Source: Bacteroidales bacterium (GTDB lineage: Bacteria; Bacteroidota; Bacteroidia; Bacteroidales; VadinHA17). From it: DNA of 64,000 bases. Positions 1-9,179 of this stretch are shown here, piece by piece; the stretch's first letter is position 1, and each line of letters opens with the position of its first letter. The position numbers and the translations under genes are program-made. Below the pieces are notes generated by a model that made no database searches, was not told the origin of the DNA, and was given only the letters and a program-made list of their open reading frames with translations. The stretch is taken from the NCBI GenBank assembly GCA_029974835.1, contig JARKQN010000065.1, forward strand, positions 29,123 through 93,122, read 5' to 3'.

Positions 1-51
1 AATCATAATTTATGTCATACCCGGACAACATTTTAGGTTAAAAATACGTCT

Positions 52-59
52 TATATTTG
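52..59 (+). promoter_or_regulatory. Candidate -7 promoter element for the small lipoprotein
   Basis: TATATTTG matches the Bacteroidota primary sigma factor -7 consensus TAnnTTTG. No clear TTG lies at the expected distance upstream, so only half of the promoter is supported. Transcription would begin a few bases downstream, just before a GGAGG at 66-70. Confidence 0.4.
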
Positions 60-102
60 TTTGTTGGAGGATGTATCATAACTTTGAATGAAATTTTATT
101 TT

Positions 103-333
103 ATGAAAAAGAAAATAGCTTACGGCGTTTTTCTCGTGGCAGTGGCCATATCGTTTACCTCGTGCGAGGCGCTTTTCAAGAAATGTAAAGTGTGCAGGAC
201 GGTTACATACGAGAATGGTGTTGAGATAAATTCAACTGATGGTGTGGAATATTGTGGTGCAGACCTTGTTAAACAGGAAGCTATCCCCGACGTTAAGGTG
301 GGAGATCTTGTTACAAAAGTTGAATGCCAGTAA
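103..333 (+). CDS. Small lipoprotein, hypothetical
   Basis: The protein is 76 residues if it starts at 103; another ATG in the same frame lies at 88. The 103 start gives a textbook lipoprotein signal: a lysine-rich N-terminus, a hydrophobic stretch, then a lipobox ending at Cys21 (SFTSC). The mature part is about 55 residues, with a CKVC pair soon after the lipid anchor and a YCGADL motif. These cysteines could form a disulfide or bind a metal. I recognise the general style of small Bacteroidota lipoproteins but no function. It stands alone and converges on the phosphatase gene, their stop codons abutting at 333/334. Confidence 0.7.
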   Translation: MKKKIAYGVFLVAVAISFTSCEALFKKCKVCRTVTYENGVEINSTDGVEYCGADLVKQEAIPDVKVGDLVTKVECQ

Positions 334-2214
334 TCAGTACCTGATTCCGATCAGGGTAACGTCATCCACCTGGGGGTTATCGCCCCTCCACTCCTCAAAT
401 ATCCTGTCGAGGATCTCACCCTGCTCGAGCATTGGTTTTGAGTGTATCTCAATCAAAGTCTCCTTAAGTTTTCCCGACATATATTTTTTCTGCTCCGGCC
501 CACCGAACTGGTCGGCATAACCATCCGAGAAAATATAAAATGCATCGCCTTTCTGCAGGTCAATCCTGTTTAATGTGAAAGGCTGCATTTTGTAATGGAT
601 TGCAACCGGCATTTTATCGGCCCTGTAATGAAGCAACTCATTGCCCCTTATCAGATAGAGAGGGTTGTTGGCTCCCGCATACCACAGAGTGTTGTTGCTG
701 AAATCGATTGTGCATACCGCTGCATCCATGCCGTCCTTGACTGATTCTTCATCGGCGACCTGTTTAAGAGATTTTATGACCTCATCTCTCATCCTGTTTA
801 GGATCTGGTCGGGCATCAGTATGTTCTTTTCATTTACAATCTCATTAAGAAGGGTTACACCCAGCATACTCATGAATGCGCCCGGCACGCCGTGCCCGGT
901 ACAGTCGGCAGCGATAATAACGTGCATATTGTCTTTCGAGCTTACCCAGTAGAAGTCGCCGCTCACAATGGCCAGGGGCTTGTAGAGGACAAAATGTTCA
1001 AGCCTGTCGCTGAAGAGTTCGAGCGACGGAATGAGTGCCGCCTGAATTCTCTTGGCATACATGATACTGTCGGTGATATGCTTTTTCTGGTAGGCTATCT
1101 GGTCGCGCTGAGCAGCTGCAATATCCCTCTGTTTCTCAATTTCATCCTTTTGGGCAGAAATCAGCCTGTTTTTTTCCTCGAGAATGATATTAGCCTCTTT
1201 CTTGATTTTATAGGCTCTGAAAATATAATAGGCCAGGATGCCGACAAGCAGCAGGGCAACAAGGACAAAGTACAGCACCAGTTTTTGCTTTTCGAGCGTC
1301 TCGAGCTGTAGCTTAATCCTGCCCTCCTGTTCTGTTATTTTATCGAGTTGGGAATTTATAAGTGCCAGTTGTGTATCTATTTTGGCTTTCTGGGCTGCCA
1401 GGGTGTCTTTCTGTATCTGCACCTCTTTCTGTTGGCCGGCAATAGTCTGCCTCTGTACGGTTATCTCCCCCTGCTGCCGCGAAATCATGGCCATCTGTGT
1501 ATTTAGAACCTTTTGTTTTTCAGAGAGTTCTTTTTCCTTCAGAGTGATTTGCCTGTCGAGACTGTCGAGAAGATTTTTCTGCTTCATAATCTCAAGGCGC
1601 TGCTGCTCAATGGTTTCAAGCTGCTTCCTTATAGTTTCCTTCTGCAATTCAATCTCTTTGCTTGCCTGATCGTATAGGTTCTCCCAGTCTTCCTTTGTCT
1701 TGACAGCTGTGAGAAGAAGGCTTTCAGGTACCGACATCCCTTCATTTTTCACATATTCCTCGTTAATATCGAACCTTGGTTTGCCGTTTACGACGATGAA
1801 ATTGATCATTGACTCTCTGAATTCATATCCTTCGGTGATCAGCATTGTCTGTTTTCCGGCAATCTTTTCCTTAATCTTTTTAAGGTCGAAACCTGCATTT
1901 TTGTTGACATATAGAACCTGGCAATGAGTAAGGCTCTCAAGGTTTTTAAAGCCGCCGATCCTTACGGGTTTATCCTGTATGCGGTTCCTTGTCCTGGCCA
2001 GTTTCATCATTTCGTCTATAAGTTCGTAATCACCCAGCAGAACCCCTATCCTGAAGGCCGATGAATCGGCAAAGCCCGGGCCGTAATCTATATACCGGGC
2101 CAGGTCGAATATGTATAAAGCCCTGGTGGGGTTATCAAAACCGGTCTGGGCATCAAGCCTGGCTGCAAAAACCATAAAAACGGCTGCAGGCAGTATCATC
2201 CGGAATATATGCAT
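334..2214 (-). CDS. Membrane-anchored SpoIIE-type (PP2C) phosphatase with DUF4154 sensor domain
   Basis: The 626-residue protein has, in order, a signal peptide, a YfiR/DUF4154-like periplasmic domain (about residues 25-165), a long Gln/Lys/Glu-rich coiled coil, one membrane helix near residue 320, a second coiled coil, and a C-terminal SpoIIE-family PP2C serine/threonine phosphatase domain (GDFYWV, TGHGVPGAFMS, SDGYADQFGG). Such proteins are thought to relay an envelope signal to a cytoplasmic partner-switching step. The open frame extends upstream to 2277, but the 2214 ATG sits 9 nt after AAGGAG and places the signal peptide at the N-terminus, so I prefer it. No anti-sigma or anti-anti-sigma partner is adjacent. 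A lone receiver-domain gene is divergent from it at 2454 and may be a partner; this is inference. Confidence 0.85.
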   Translation of the reverse strand: MHIFRMILPAAVFMVFAARLDAQTGFDNPTRALYIFDLARYIDYGPGFADSSAFRIGVLLGDYELIDEMMKLARTRNRIQDKPVRIGGFKNLESLTHCQVLYVNKNAGFDLKKIKEKIAGKQTMLITEGYEFRESMINFIVVNGKPRFDINEEYVKNEGMSVPESLLLTAVKTKEDWENLYDQASKEIELQKETIRKQLETIEQQRLEIMKQKNLLDSLDRQITLKEKELSEKQKVLNTQMAMISRQQGEITVQRQTIAGQQKEVQIQKDTLAAQKAKIDTQLALINSQLDKITEQEGRIKLQLETLEKQKLVLYFVLVALLLVGILAYYIFRAYKIKKEANIILEEKNRLISAQKDEIEKQRDIAAAQRDQIAYQKKHITDSIMYAKRIQAALIPSLELFSDRLEHFVLYKPLAIVSGDFYWVSSKDNMHVIIAADCTGHGVPGAFMSMLGVTLLNEIVNEKNILMPDQILNRMRDEVIKSLKQVADEESVKDGMDAAVCTIDFSNNTLWYAGANNPLYLIRGNELLHYRADKMPVAIHYKMQPFTLNRIDLQKGDAFYIFSDGYADQFGGPEQKKYMSGKLKETLIEIHSKPMLEQGEILDRIFEEWRGDNPQVDDVTLIGIRY

Positions 2215-2453
2215 GAATTTAAGCTCCTTCCTCGCAAAGAGAAGGCCGCGAAGGTGGTTAATACTTAAGATGGACATGGCGGCTGGTTTTCATTTAAGAT
2301 ATAATCACGAAATTGCTAAATAATATTCACTAAAACAAATTTTTAAGGGCCGAGGTTTATAATTGTGTTGATAAAATGTTAATAACTGCATTCGGTGCCG
2401 CAGCGTTCTCAAAATACATGTCGTAATTTTAATGCAATCAGAATGATTTTCAG

Positions 2454-2876
2454 ATGAGCCTGATATTCAACAATCTGGATTTACAACATAAAACTATTGT
2501 AATCGTTGAAGACGATCTTCCCTCTTTAAAGTATTATAAAACCATACTGGAAAGTGCCGGTGCAGATCTTAGGGTTTTTGAGAACGGGAAGGATTTTATA
2601 AATTATATTAATTCAACCGATGATGTTATTGATGTTGTAATTGTTGATTATCTTATTCCTTTCATTAACGGGATTGACTGCGTAAGAATACTTAAGAGAA
2701 AATTCCGTACGGTTCCCGTGATTATGATTACTGCATTTTTTTCCGAGCAAACCCGGAATGAAGCACTGATTGCCGGGTGCAATGAATATGTTCTTAAACC
2801 TGTCTTTCCCGAGAAGCTGTTCTGTGTGCTGGAAAAATTCCTTAATCCCCAGCACAGCTTTTACAATTACCGGTAA
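2454..2876 (+). CDS. Single-domain response regulator (CheY-like receiver)
   Basis: The 140 residues form one receiver domain with no output domain. The acidic pair follows the first strand (VIVEDD), the predicted phosphoacceptor is Asp65 (VDYLIP), the switch threonine is Thr93 and the conserved lysine is Lys115 (LKP). Such regulators act by protein-protein contact. The gene is divergent from the SpoIIE phosphatase and its stop codon directly abuts that of the convergent DUF2723 gene. The cognate kinase is not evident in the window. Confidence 0.85.
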   Translation: MSLIFNNLDLQHKTIVIVEDDLPSLKYYKTILESAGADLRVFENGKDFINYINSTDDVIDVVIVDYLIPFINGIDCVRILKRKFRTVPVIMITAFFSEQTRNEALIAGCNEYVLKPVFPEKLFCVLEKFLNPQHSFYNYR

Positions 2877-5800
2877 CTATTGTTTCATTCCCGGCTGCAG
2901 CAACCTGATATAGTTATTGTAATAACCATCAAGCTTATTGTTAAGCTCCTTTGCCACTTCGGTAAAACCGTTTGCCTGGGCGGCATTGGCCGTCCTTGAA
3001 ATCAGCTGTATTGCTGTCTGAATTTCATAGTCGGCTGATTCAATTAAATCCTGCTTCTGCCTGAAAAAATAATCAAGCCTGGCCGTATAGTATTCTGAAA
3101 GGCCTGTTGTAAGTTTAAGAGCTTTTTCACTCCCGCCGCACAAATAATAAGCTTCGATAATATCGGGAATAAACATGTCGTAGGGGACCTTATCAACCGG
3201 GATTGTTTCCATGCAGTGATCGAGGACCTTCATGGCTTTTTCTTTTTCACCCGAGGATGCAAGTTCTTTGGCAAGTCTGGCGTGATTATATCTGGCTTTA
3301 ACGACAGTAAGTGTGCGCTTGTGGTTATAGTCGATGAAAACGCCTTCCTCCTTTGCGCCTCCCCATACGAACCTGTTCATAAGATTATCGTAGAGGATAT
3401 CCGTATCGATTCTGCCGTAATCGAGCCAGCTTCGGTTTTGTGATTTTACGGGTACAAGCCTGTAGGCCAGACCTTCAAGCTGAAAATATTCCTCAAGCCC
3501 CATAGCATCGTTATGGTATCCTGTAACGAAATATACCGGCCTTTTCCAGTTGTTGTTGGCAAGTATGTCGAGAACGATCAGCTGGCTCTTTATGATTGAA
3601 CTGCCTTTAAGGGTTATGTCGATGTATGGAACGATTTTATCGGCATCTTCTCTTTTAACCGTTCCGGAGGCCAATACCGCTGCCGTATCGACAGGAATCC
3701 GTATGGTACGGGTGGGAATTACGTCAAGTATTTCAGTAGGTGAGACCCTGACCTTGGTTCCTTCATTTTCGCTCATCACCCAGTCGATTACGGTTTTGAT
3801 GTTAACCGGGTCTTTGGTTTTTTCGACTATAAAAATCTGGTTGTTGACGCCGTCATAATATTTTGACGGAGGCAGTGACAGAGGGAGCGGCGCCGATTCG
3901 TAGGTTCTCCGCTTCATCTGGTCGATATACCAGTCGGTGTTAAGAAGCATCAGGTTGCATACCCTGACATCGGTCCGCATTCCTTCAACTTCCTGGGCAT
4001 ACCAGAGAGGGAAGGTATCATTATCACCGTTTGTAAACAGAATTGCATCGGGAGCGCATGAATTCAGATAATTGAAAGCAACATCCCGTGCAAGATAACG
4101 TCCCGATCTGTCGTGATCATCCCAGTTCTGGGTTCCCATAATCAGGGGAACAGCAGCCAGGCACAGCACCCCGGAAACTACAGATGACAACCGTTCGCCC
4201 GTCAGCCCTGAAAGCCATTCAAAGAGAGCGAGTACTCCAAGTCCTATCCAGACCGCATAGAAGTAGAAAGAGCCTGCGTAGGCATAATCCCTTTCCCTGG
4301 GCTGGTTGGGATACTGGTTAAGATAAACCACGATGGCCACCCCGGTCATTATGAACAACAACATTATTATGCCCCAGTCGCGGTTATCCTTCGAGAGATG
4401 GTAAAATAAACCGATAAGCCCCAGGATAAAAGGAAGCATGTAATACACGTTTCTTGAAGGTTCATTTTTCATCTCCTCAGGCATGTCTTTGATAGTTCCC
4501 ACCCTCGGGGCATCAAGAAACCCGATTCCCGTGATCCAGTTGCCGTTCACGGCTCCTCCGTAACTCTGTGTATCATTTTGCCTGCCCGAGAAATTCCACA
4601 TAAAATAACGGAAGTACATAAAGTCGAGCTGGTACCTGAAGAAGAACCGGAGGTTCTCGCCGAAAGTCGGTTTTCGCAACGTTTTACGTTCGCCGCCGCG
4701 TTCTGTTACCTGCATGGGTATCCCTTTCATACGCGACCATTCCTGGTAAATCTGCTGGTGATCGCTCTGGTCGCTCCACATCCTGGGGAAAACAGTTTCA
4801 AACCTTTCATCGTATTTCCTCACCAGATCGTGGCTGGTAATCTTGTATTTTCCGTCAACAACACTGTACCGGGGTTTGCCGTCCTGGTAATCGGTTACAG
4901 GCGCATTGAAGTAAGGCCCGTGGAAAAGAGGACGCGAACCGTATTGCTCCCTGTTAAGGAAATAGAGAAGATTAAAGGGATTTTCCGGATTGTTTTCGTC
5001 AAGCGGAGGATTTGCCGAAGAACGAATAACAATAATTGCTGTGGCTGAATATCCTATGTAAATTACAGCGATGGCTGTAAGAACCGTATTAAGAAGACGA
5101 GTGTTGCCGGCGGCGGCATAGAATACGAATGCGGCAAGAAGCCCCAGTGCAATAATATTCAGAAAGAATGAACCTGAGATAATCCACATCCCTGAAAAGA
5201 AAAGAGCCCCCATGGCATAAACCGAAATCTTGCTTTTTCCCCGCGAAAGAAGTGTTGACCTTATTGCAAGTGTAAAAAACAAAACTATCAGGATGGCCAG
5301 GAATATCATTCCGCTGTTAACCGGCAGGCCGAGAGTGTTCACAAAGAAAAGGTCAAATTTCGAAGCAAGCGTTACAACTCCCGGTATAATACCGTAAAGC
5401 AGCAATGCAAGGAGGATAAAGGAGATGCCTGTTGAGATGATGAATCCTTTCCATGAAAATGGGTATTTCTTAAAATAATAAACAAGGACAATTCCCGGCA
5501 GGGTAAGAAGGTTAAGCAGATGTACTCCGATGGAAAGGCCCATCAGGAAGGCAATGAGTATTATCCACCTGTCGGCCCAGGCTTCTTCGGAAGACTCTTC
5601 CCATTTCAGAATTGCCCAGAAAACAGCTGCAGTGAAGAGAGAAGAAAGAGCATAAACTTCTCCCTCAACGGCCGAGAACCAGAAAGAGTCGGAAAACGTG
5701 TATGCAAGCGCGCCGACAACTCCGGCCGACATTATCGCCGTAATGCGCCCCGGAGTATAATCCTCTTCACTCCTGATCAGGATCTTCCCTGCGAGATGTG

Positions 5801-6095
5801 TTATTGTCCAGAAAAGAAAAAGAATGGTGAACGCACTTGCAAGAGCCGACATTGCATTAACCATTGCGGCAACCTTCGATACATCACCTCCGGCCAGAAG
5901 GGTGAAGGCCCGCCCGATCACCATAAAAACAGGGTTTCCGGGAGGGTGCCCAACCTCAAGCTTAAAAGCCGAAGCAATAAACTCGCCACAGTCCCACAGA
6001 CTTGCGGTAGGCTCGATTGTAAGAAGGTAGGTTGCAGCTGCGGCCAGGAAAACCACCCAGCCGGTTATCAGGTTTATCTGCCTGTATTTTATCAT
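2877..6095 (-). CDS. DUF2723 polytopic membrane protein, probable glycosyltransferase-like
   Basis: A large protein (1072 residues from the chosen start). The N-terminal half has many membrane helices beginning with the DUF2723 signature (SLWDCGEF, then GHPPGNP), and the C-terminal part is soluble and helical, with possible TPR-like repeats near the end. DUF2723 proteins are related to GT-C membrane glycosyltransferases that use lipid-linked sugars, and are very common in Bacteroidota; a role in protein O-glycosylation is plausible but not shown here. The frame is open up to 6146. I chose 6095 because it places the first helix near the N-terminus, but no clear ribosome site decides between them. 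Confidence 0.85.
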   Translation of the reverse strand: MIKYRQINLITGWVVFLAAAATYLLTIEPTASLWDCGEFIASAFKLEVGHPPGNPVFMVIGRAFTLLAGGDVSKVAAMVNAMSALASAFTILFLFWTITHLAGKILIRSEEDYTPGRITAIMSAGVVGALAYTFSDSFWFSAVEGEVYALSSLFTAAVFWAILKWEESSEEAWADRWIILIAFLMGLSIGVHLLNLLTLPGIVLVYYFKKYPFSWKGFIISTGISFILLALLLYGIIPGVVTLASKFDLFFVNTLGLPVNSGMIFLAILIVLFFTLAIRSTLLSRGKSKISVYAMGALFFSGMWIISGSFFLNIIALGLLAAFVFYAAAGNTRLLNTVLTAIAVIYIGYSATAIIVIRSSANPPLDENNPENPFNLLYFLNREQYGSRPLFHGPYFNAPVTDYQDGKPRYSVVDGKYKITSHDLVRKYDERFETVFPRMWSDQSDHQQIYQEWSRMKGIPMQVTERGGERKTLRKPTFGENLRFFFRYQLDFMYFRYFMWNFSGRQNDTQSYGGAVNGNWITGIGFLDAPRVGTIKDMPEEMKNEPSRNVYYMLPFILGLIGLFYHLSKDNRDWGIIMLLFIMTGVAIVVYLNQYPNQPRERDYAYAGSFYFYAVWIGLGVLALFEWLSGLTGERLSSVVSGVLCLAAVPLIMGTQNWDDHDRSGRYLARDVAFNYLNSCAPDAILFTNGDNDTFPLWYAQEVEGMRTDVRVCNLMLLNTDWYIDQMKRRTYESAPLPLSLPPSKYYDGVNNQIFIVEKTKDPVNIKTVIDWVMSENEGTKVRVSPTEILDVIPTRTIRIPVDTAAVLASGTVKREDADKIVPYIDITLKGSSIIKSQLIVLDILANNNWKRPVYFVTGYHNDAMGLEEYFQLEGLAYRLVPVKSQNRSWLDYGRIDTDILYDNLMNRFVWGGAKEEGVFIDYNHKRTLTVVKARYNHARLAKELASSGEKEKAMKVLDHCMETIPVDKVPYDMFIPDIIEAYYLCGGSEKALKLTTGLSEYYTARLDYFFRQKQDLIESADYEIQTAIQLISRTANAAQANGFTEVAKELNNKLDGYYNNYIRLLQPGMKQ

Positions 6096-6226
6096 GATAA
6101 AGGGTTTGATCTGTATCCGTTTAAAACAGGTGTCGAAATTACTCAATTTTTCTTAAAGATTATGTCCGGGAGCAAGTGGGAAGTAAACCTGCCCGCCATG
6201 CCGGAGCAGGTATAATTTTACAAACA

Positions 6227-6258
6227 TTGCTCAGGGTAGGTTTAATTCTTTATTTTTG
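6227..6258 (+). promoter_or_regulatory. Bacteroidota-type promoter for the peptidase/propeller/barrel gene
   Basis: TTG at 6227-6229 and TATTTTTG at 6251-6258 are separated by 21 nt, matching the -33/-7 consensus TTG-N19-21-TAnnTTTG. The ATG at 6273 would follow a very short leader. Confidence 0.5.
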
Positions 6259-6272
6259 GGTAAAATATTCCC

Positions 6273-9158
6273 ATGAGAGTTGCCCCGGCCGGTTTAATTC
6301 TGATTCTTTCCCTTGGCTTCAGCTTAAAAGCCTCGGCACAGTACTATGATACAGGTGAAGATCCGGCATCAGTTAAATGGCTTCAGATAAAAACCGACAG
6401 GTTCAGGGTGATCTACCCGGAATCATACGGAAAAGAGGGGGTTAATTTTGCCAGGACTCTTGATTATGCCTATTCAGAACTTGTAAATTACTACGGTGAA
6501 AGAAAGTTCAGAATTCCGGTAATTATTCACAACTATACGGTGAAATCGAACGGATATGTGGCGTGGGCTCCCAGGCGGATGGAGTTATTTCCGACACCTG
6601 AACAAAATGCCGTTCCGATGGACAATGCCCTGCAGCTTTCACTTCATGAAATGACCCATGTTATGCAGATGAGTTCGCTCAGGCAGGGTATCTCGGGAAT
6701 TCTGTCTCTGCCGCTCGGAGAACATTACATCGGTGCAATTGCAGGGTTTCTGCCAATGTGGTTTATGGAGGGTGACGCCGTGCTGATGGAGACAATGCTT
6801 TCTGAATCGGGCAGGGGAAGGGCTCCCTCCTTCAACAAGGAGGTCAAAGCCCTTGCAGTCGAAAGAGGTAAAATGTACAGTTACGACAAAATTCTGCTGG
6901 GATCGTACAGGAACTTTACACCCGACGAATACAAATACGGCTACCGTATGGTTGAATGGGTTGCAAAGAACCAGGGATATAATGTATGGAACAAAGCCCT
7001 TGGATTTACGGCAAAATATCCTTTTACAATTGTGCCCTTTAACCTCGGCTTGTCATCTGGAGCCGGTCTTACAAAACAGAAGGTATTCACCCAGACTTTC
7101 AGATCCCTTGCCGGGGAATGGAAGAAAGAAGAAGAAAGATTTCCAACTGATTCATATTTGCCGGTTAACACCTCAAAGGGAAGGAACTACATAAACTATT
7201 ATTCGCCTGTTATTGCAGGCAGCGGACATATAGCAGCAATAAAGGTCTCAATGTACGATCCTCCGGCAATAGTAATGATAAATACCGCAACCGGGGAGGA
7301 GAAGAAACTTGTCACTCCCGGTTATCTTTACCCGTATTTTATTTCGGGGGCTGCCGGAAAAATCGTTTGGGTTGAGACGCAACCTGATCCGCGGTGGGCA
7401 AACAGGGAATACTCTGTAATAAGGTTATATGACATTAATCGTGGCTCCGTGCGTCAGTTAACTTTTCGCAGCAGATACATGGCCGCAGCAATCTCTCCCG
7501 ACGGCCGGTTCATTGCTGCAGTCGAAAACAGTGTCTCAAATGAAAACAGTGTTTCCATTGTGGATGCCTTTAACGGCGATATTTTGGAAAAATTTAATGT
7601 CCCCGGCAACCTCTATCCCCAGCGTCCCCAATGGTCTCCTTCCGGCGACAGGATAACTTTTATATCTCTCTCCGGCGAAGGAGAAGGGATCATCTGCCTG
7701 GATACGAAGAACGGAACATGGCAGACACTCCTGAAACAGGGAAGAAATGATATTCAGTCGGCATTTCTGAGAAATGATTCGCTGTTTTACATCAGTTCAG
7801 CCTCCTCTGCCGACAATCTCTGGCTTCTTACTCCTTCGGGGGAGGAGAAGAGGCTGACCGGTTCGAGGTTTGGAGTCTATGACATTACCTTAACTGGCGA
7901 CACTCTTTTCTTCACCGATTATAAAATGTCGGGATATGATATCTGCATGCTCAGTCTGAGAAAGGTCTCCATTCGCGAAGCCCATTCTCAATTCGACACA
8001 AAGCTTCTTCCTGATATTCAGCGGAACAGTGTTAATAAATTAACAGAAACCGGAGGGGCACCGGAATATACGCCAAAGCCTTACCGGAAATGGCTACACC
8101 CTCTGAGGGTGCATAGCTGGTTGCCTTTTTACGCCGATATTGAACAGGTTAAGAGTGATCCTCTGGCTCTGTCGCCGGGCCTGACATTATTTTCCCAGAA
8201 TGACCTCAGTACACTGGTAACCACGGCCGGATATGAGCGGTCGAATGGCTTTGATTATCTGCACCTTGGGTTAACATGGAAGGGATGGTTTCCGGTCATT
8301 GAAACGGGTGCAGACTACGGAGGTTATCCCGAAATACTGAAATTTTCCAATAATGTACCCGATCCTTCATTTGTACCTGTGGCTTTGAAATTCAGAAATA
8401 CAGTTTCACTGCCGTTATCGTTCAGAAGAGGAAACCTTTCGGCCTATATAAGACCTTCAGTAACGGCCGTTCACAACACAAGTTTAATCTATATAAAAGA
8501 AAGCAATGTTTATGACAGGGGTCAGACGGAGATGACAGGCAGGGCATTCCTTTCATTGTACTCCGCTTCGGGGATGAGAGACATTTACCCCAGGTGGGCG
8601 CTGGTGGCTGATTATTCATATACGTCCTTTCCGTGGGACCGTGATATTTATGGCACTATGTCGACCTTCAGTACAACTTTATACATGCCGGGCCTTGTAA
8701 AAAATCACGGGCTCAGGCTGAGATATAACACAGATCATCAGAACCCCGAAAAACTGGTATTATACAACAGGGCGGAATGGCCGAGAAGCTACAGTAATAT
8801 AATTTCAAAGGAGCTTAATTCTTTTTCGGCGGATTATGTTTTCCCGCTGCTTTATCCTGACCTGAATATACCATCGTTTTTGTATGTGAAAAGACTCAGA
8901 GGAGGTTTGTTTTATGATTATGCAACCGGCACCGACAATATTTATCTCCAGAGTTCAGGTAATATTTATGTAAACAAGACCGAGACTTTCAGGTCGTTTG
9001 GAACGGAACTTCTTGCCGACTTTTTTGTGCTGAGGATTCCGTTTATGATTTCCGGAGGAGTTGAGGCCGCATGGCGTAATGTAAATGAGGCCCCCTGGTT
9101 CAGGCTCATTTTTAATATTGACATTTACGGGATGATGGTTGGCCGTTACAGAATGTAA
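6273..9158 (+). CDS. Exported gluzincin-like metallopeptidase / PD40 propeller / outer-membrane barrel protein
   Basis: The 961-residue protein has a signal peptide (cleavage near SAQ, residue 23). Residues 35-230 look like a peptidase MA-type gluzincin domain with HEMTH at 125-129 and a downstream glutamate in WFMEGD (Glu166), the usual third zinc ligand. The middle (about 270-560) contains TolB/PD40-like beta-propeller repeats (ISPDGRF, QWSPSGDRI). The last 330 residues alternate aromatic and polar positions like an outer-membrane beta-barrel and end in an aromatic-rich strand. A surface-anchored protease with a propeller between protease and barrel is inferred; the substrate is unknown. 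The gene stands alone with its own promoter. Confidence 0.75.
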   Translation: MRVAPAGLILILSLGFSLKASAQYYDTGEDPASVKWLQIKTDRFRVIYPESYGKEGVNFARTLDYAYSELVNYYGERKFRIPVIIHNYTVKSNGYVAWAPRRMELFPTPEQNAVPMDNALQLSLHEMTHVMQMSSLRQGISGILSLPLGEHYIGAIAGFLPMWFMEGDAVLMETMLSESGRGRAPSFNKEVKALAVERGKMYSYDKILLGSYRNFTPDEYKYGYRMVEWVAKNQGYNVWNKALGFTAKYPFTIVPFNLGLSSGAGLTKQKVFTQTFRSLAGEWKKEEERFPTDSYLPVNTSKGRNYINYYSPVIAGSGHIAAIKVSMYDPPAIVMINTATGEEKKLVTPGYLYPYFISGAAGKIVWVETQPDPRWANREYSVIRLYDINRGSVRQLTFRSRYMAAAISPDGRFIAAVENSVSNENSVSIVDAFNGDILEKFNVPGNLYPQRPQWSPSGDRITFISLSGEGEGIICLDTKNGTWQTLLKQGRNDIQSAFLRNDSLFYISSASSADNLWLLTPSGEEKRLTGSRFGVYDITLTGDTLFFTDYKMSGYDICMLSLRKVSIREAHSQFDTKLLPDIQRNSVNKLTETGGAPEYTPKPYRKWLHPLRVHSWLPFYADIEQVKSDPLALSPGLTLFSQNDLSTLVTTAGYERSNGFDYLHLGLTWKGWFPVIETGADYGGYPEILKFSNNVPDPSFVPVALKFRNTVSLPLSFRRGNLSAYIRPSVTAVHNTSLIYIKESNVYDRGQTEMTGRAFLSLYSASGMRDIYPRWALVADYSYTSFPWDRDIYGTMSTFSTTLYMPGLVKNHGLRLRYNTDHQNPEKLVLYNRAEWPRSYSNIISKELNSFSADYVFPLLYPDLNIPSFLYVKRLRGGLFYDYATGTDNIYLQSSGNIYVNKTETFRSFGTELLADFFVLRIPFMISGGVEAAWRNVNEAPWFRLIFNIDIYGMMVGRYRM

Positions 9159-9179
9159 AAGAAAAATCATCGGGGGCTT

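Noticed and set aside
5520-6215. Long plus-strand frame opposite the DUF2723 gene
   Set aside because: It is antisense to a well-conserved membrane protein, and its own translation has no recognisable fold or signal.
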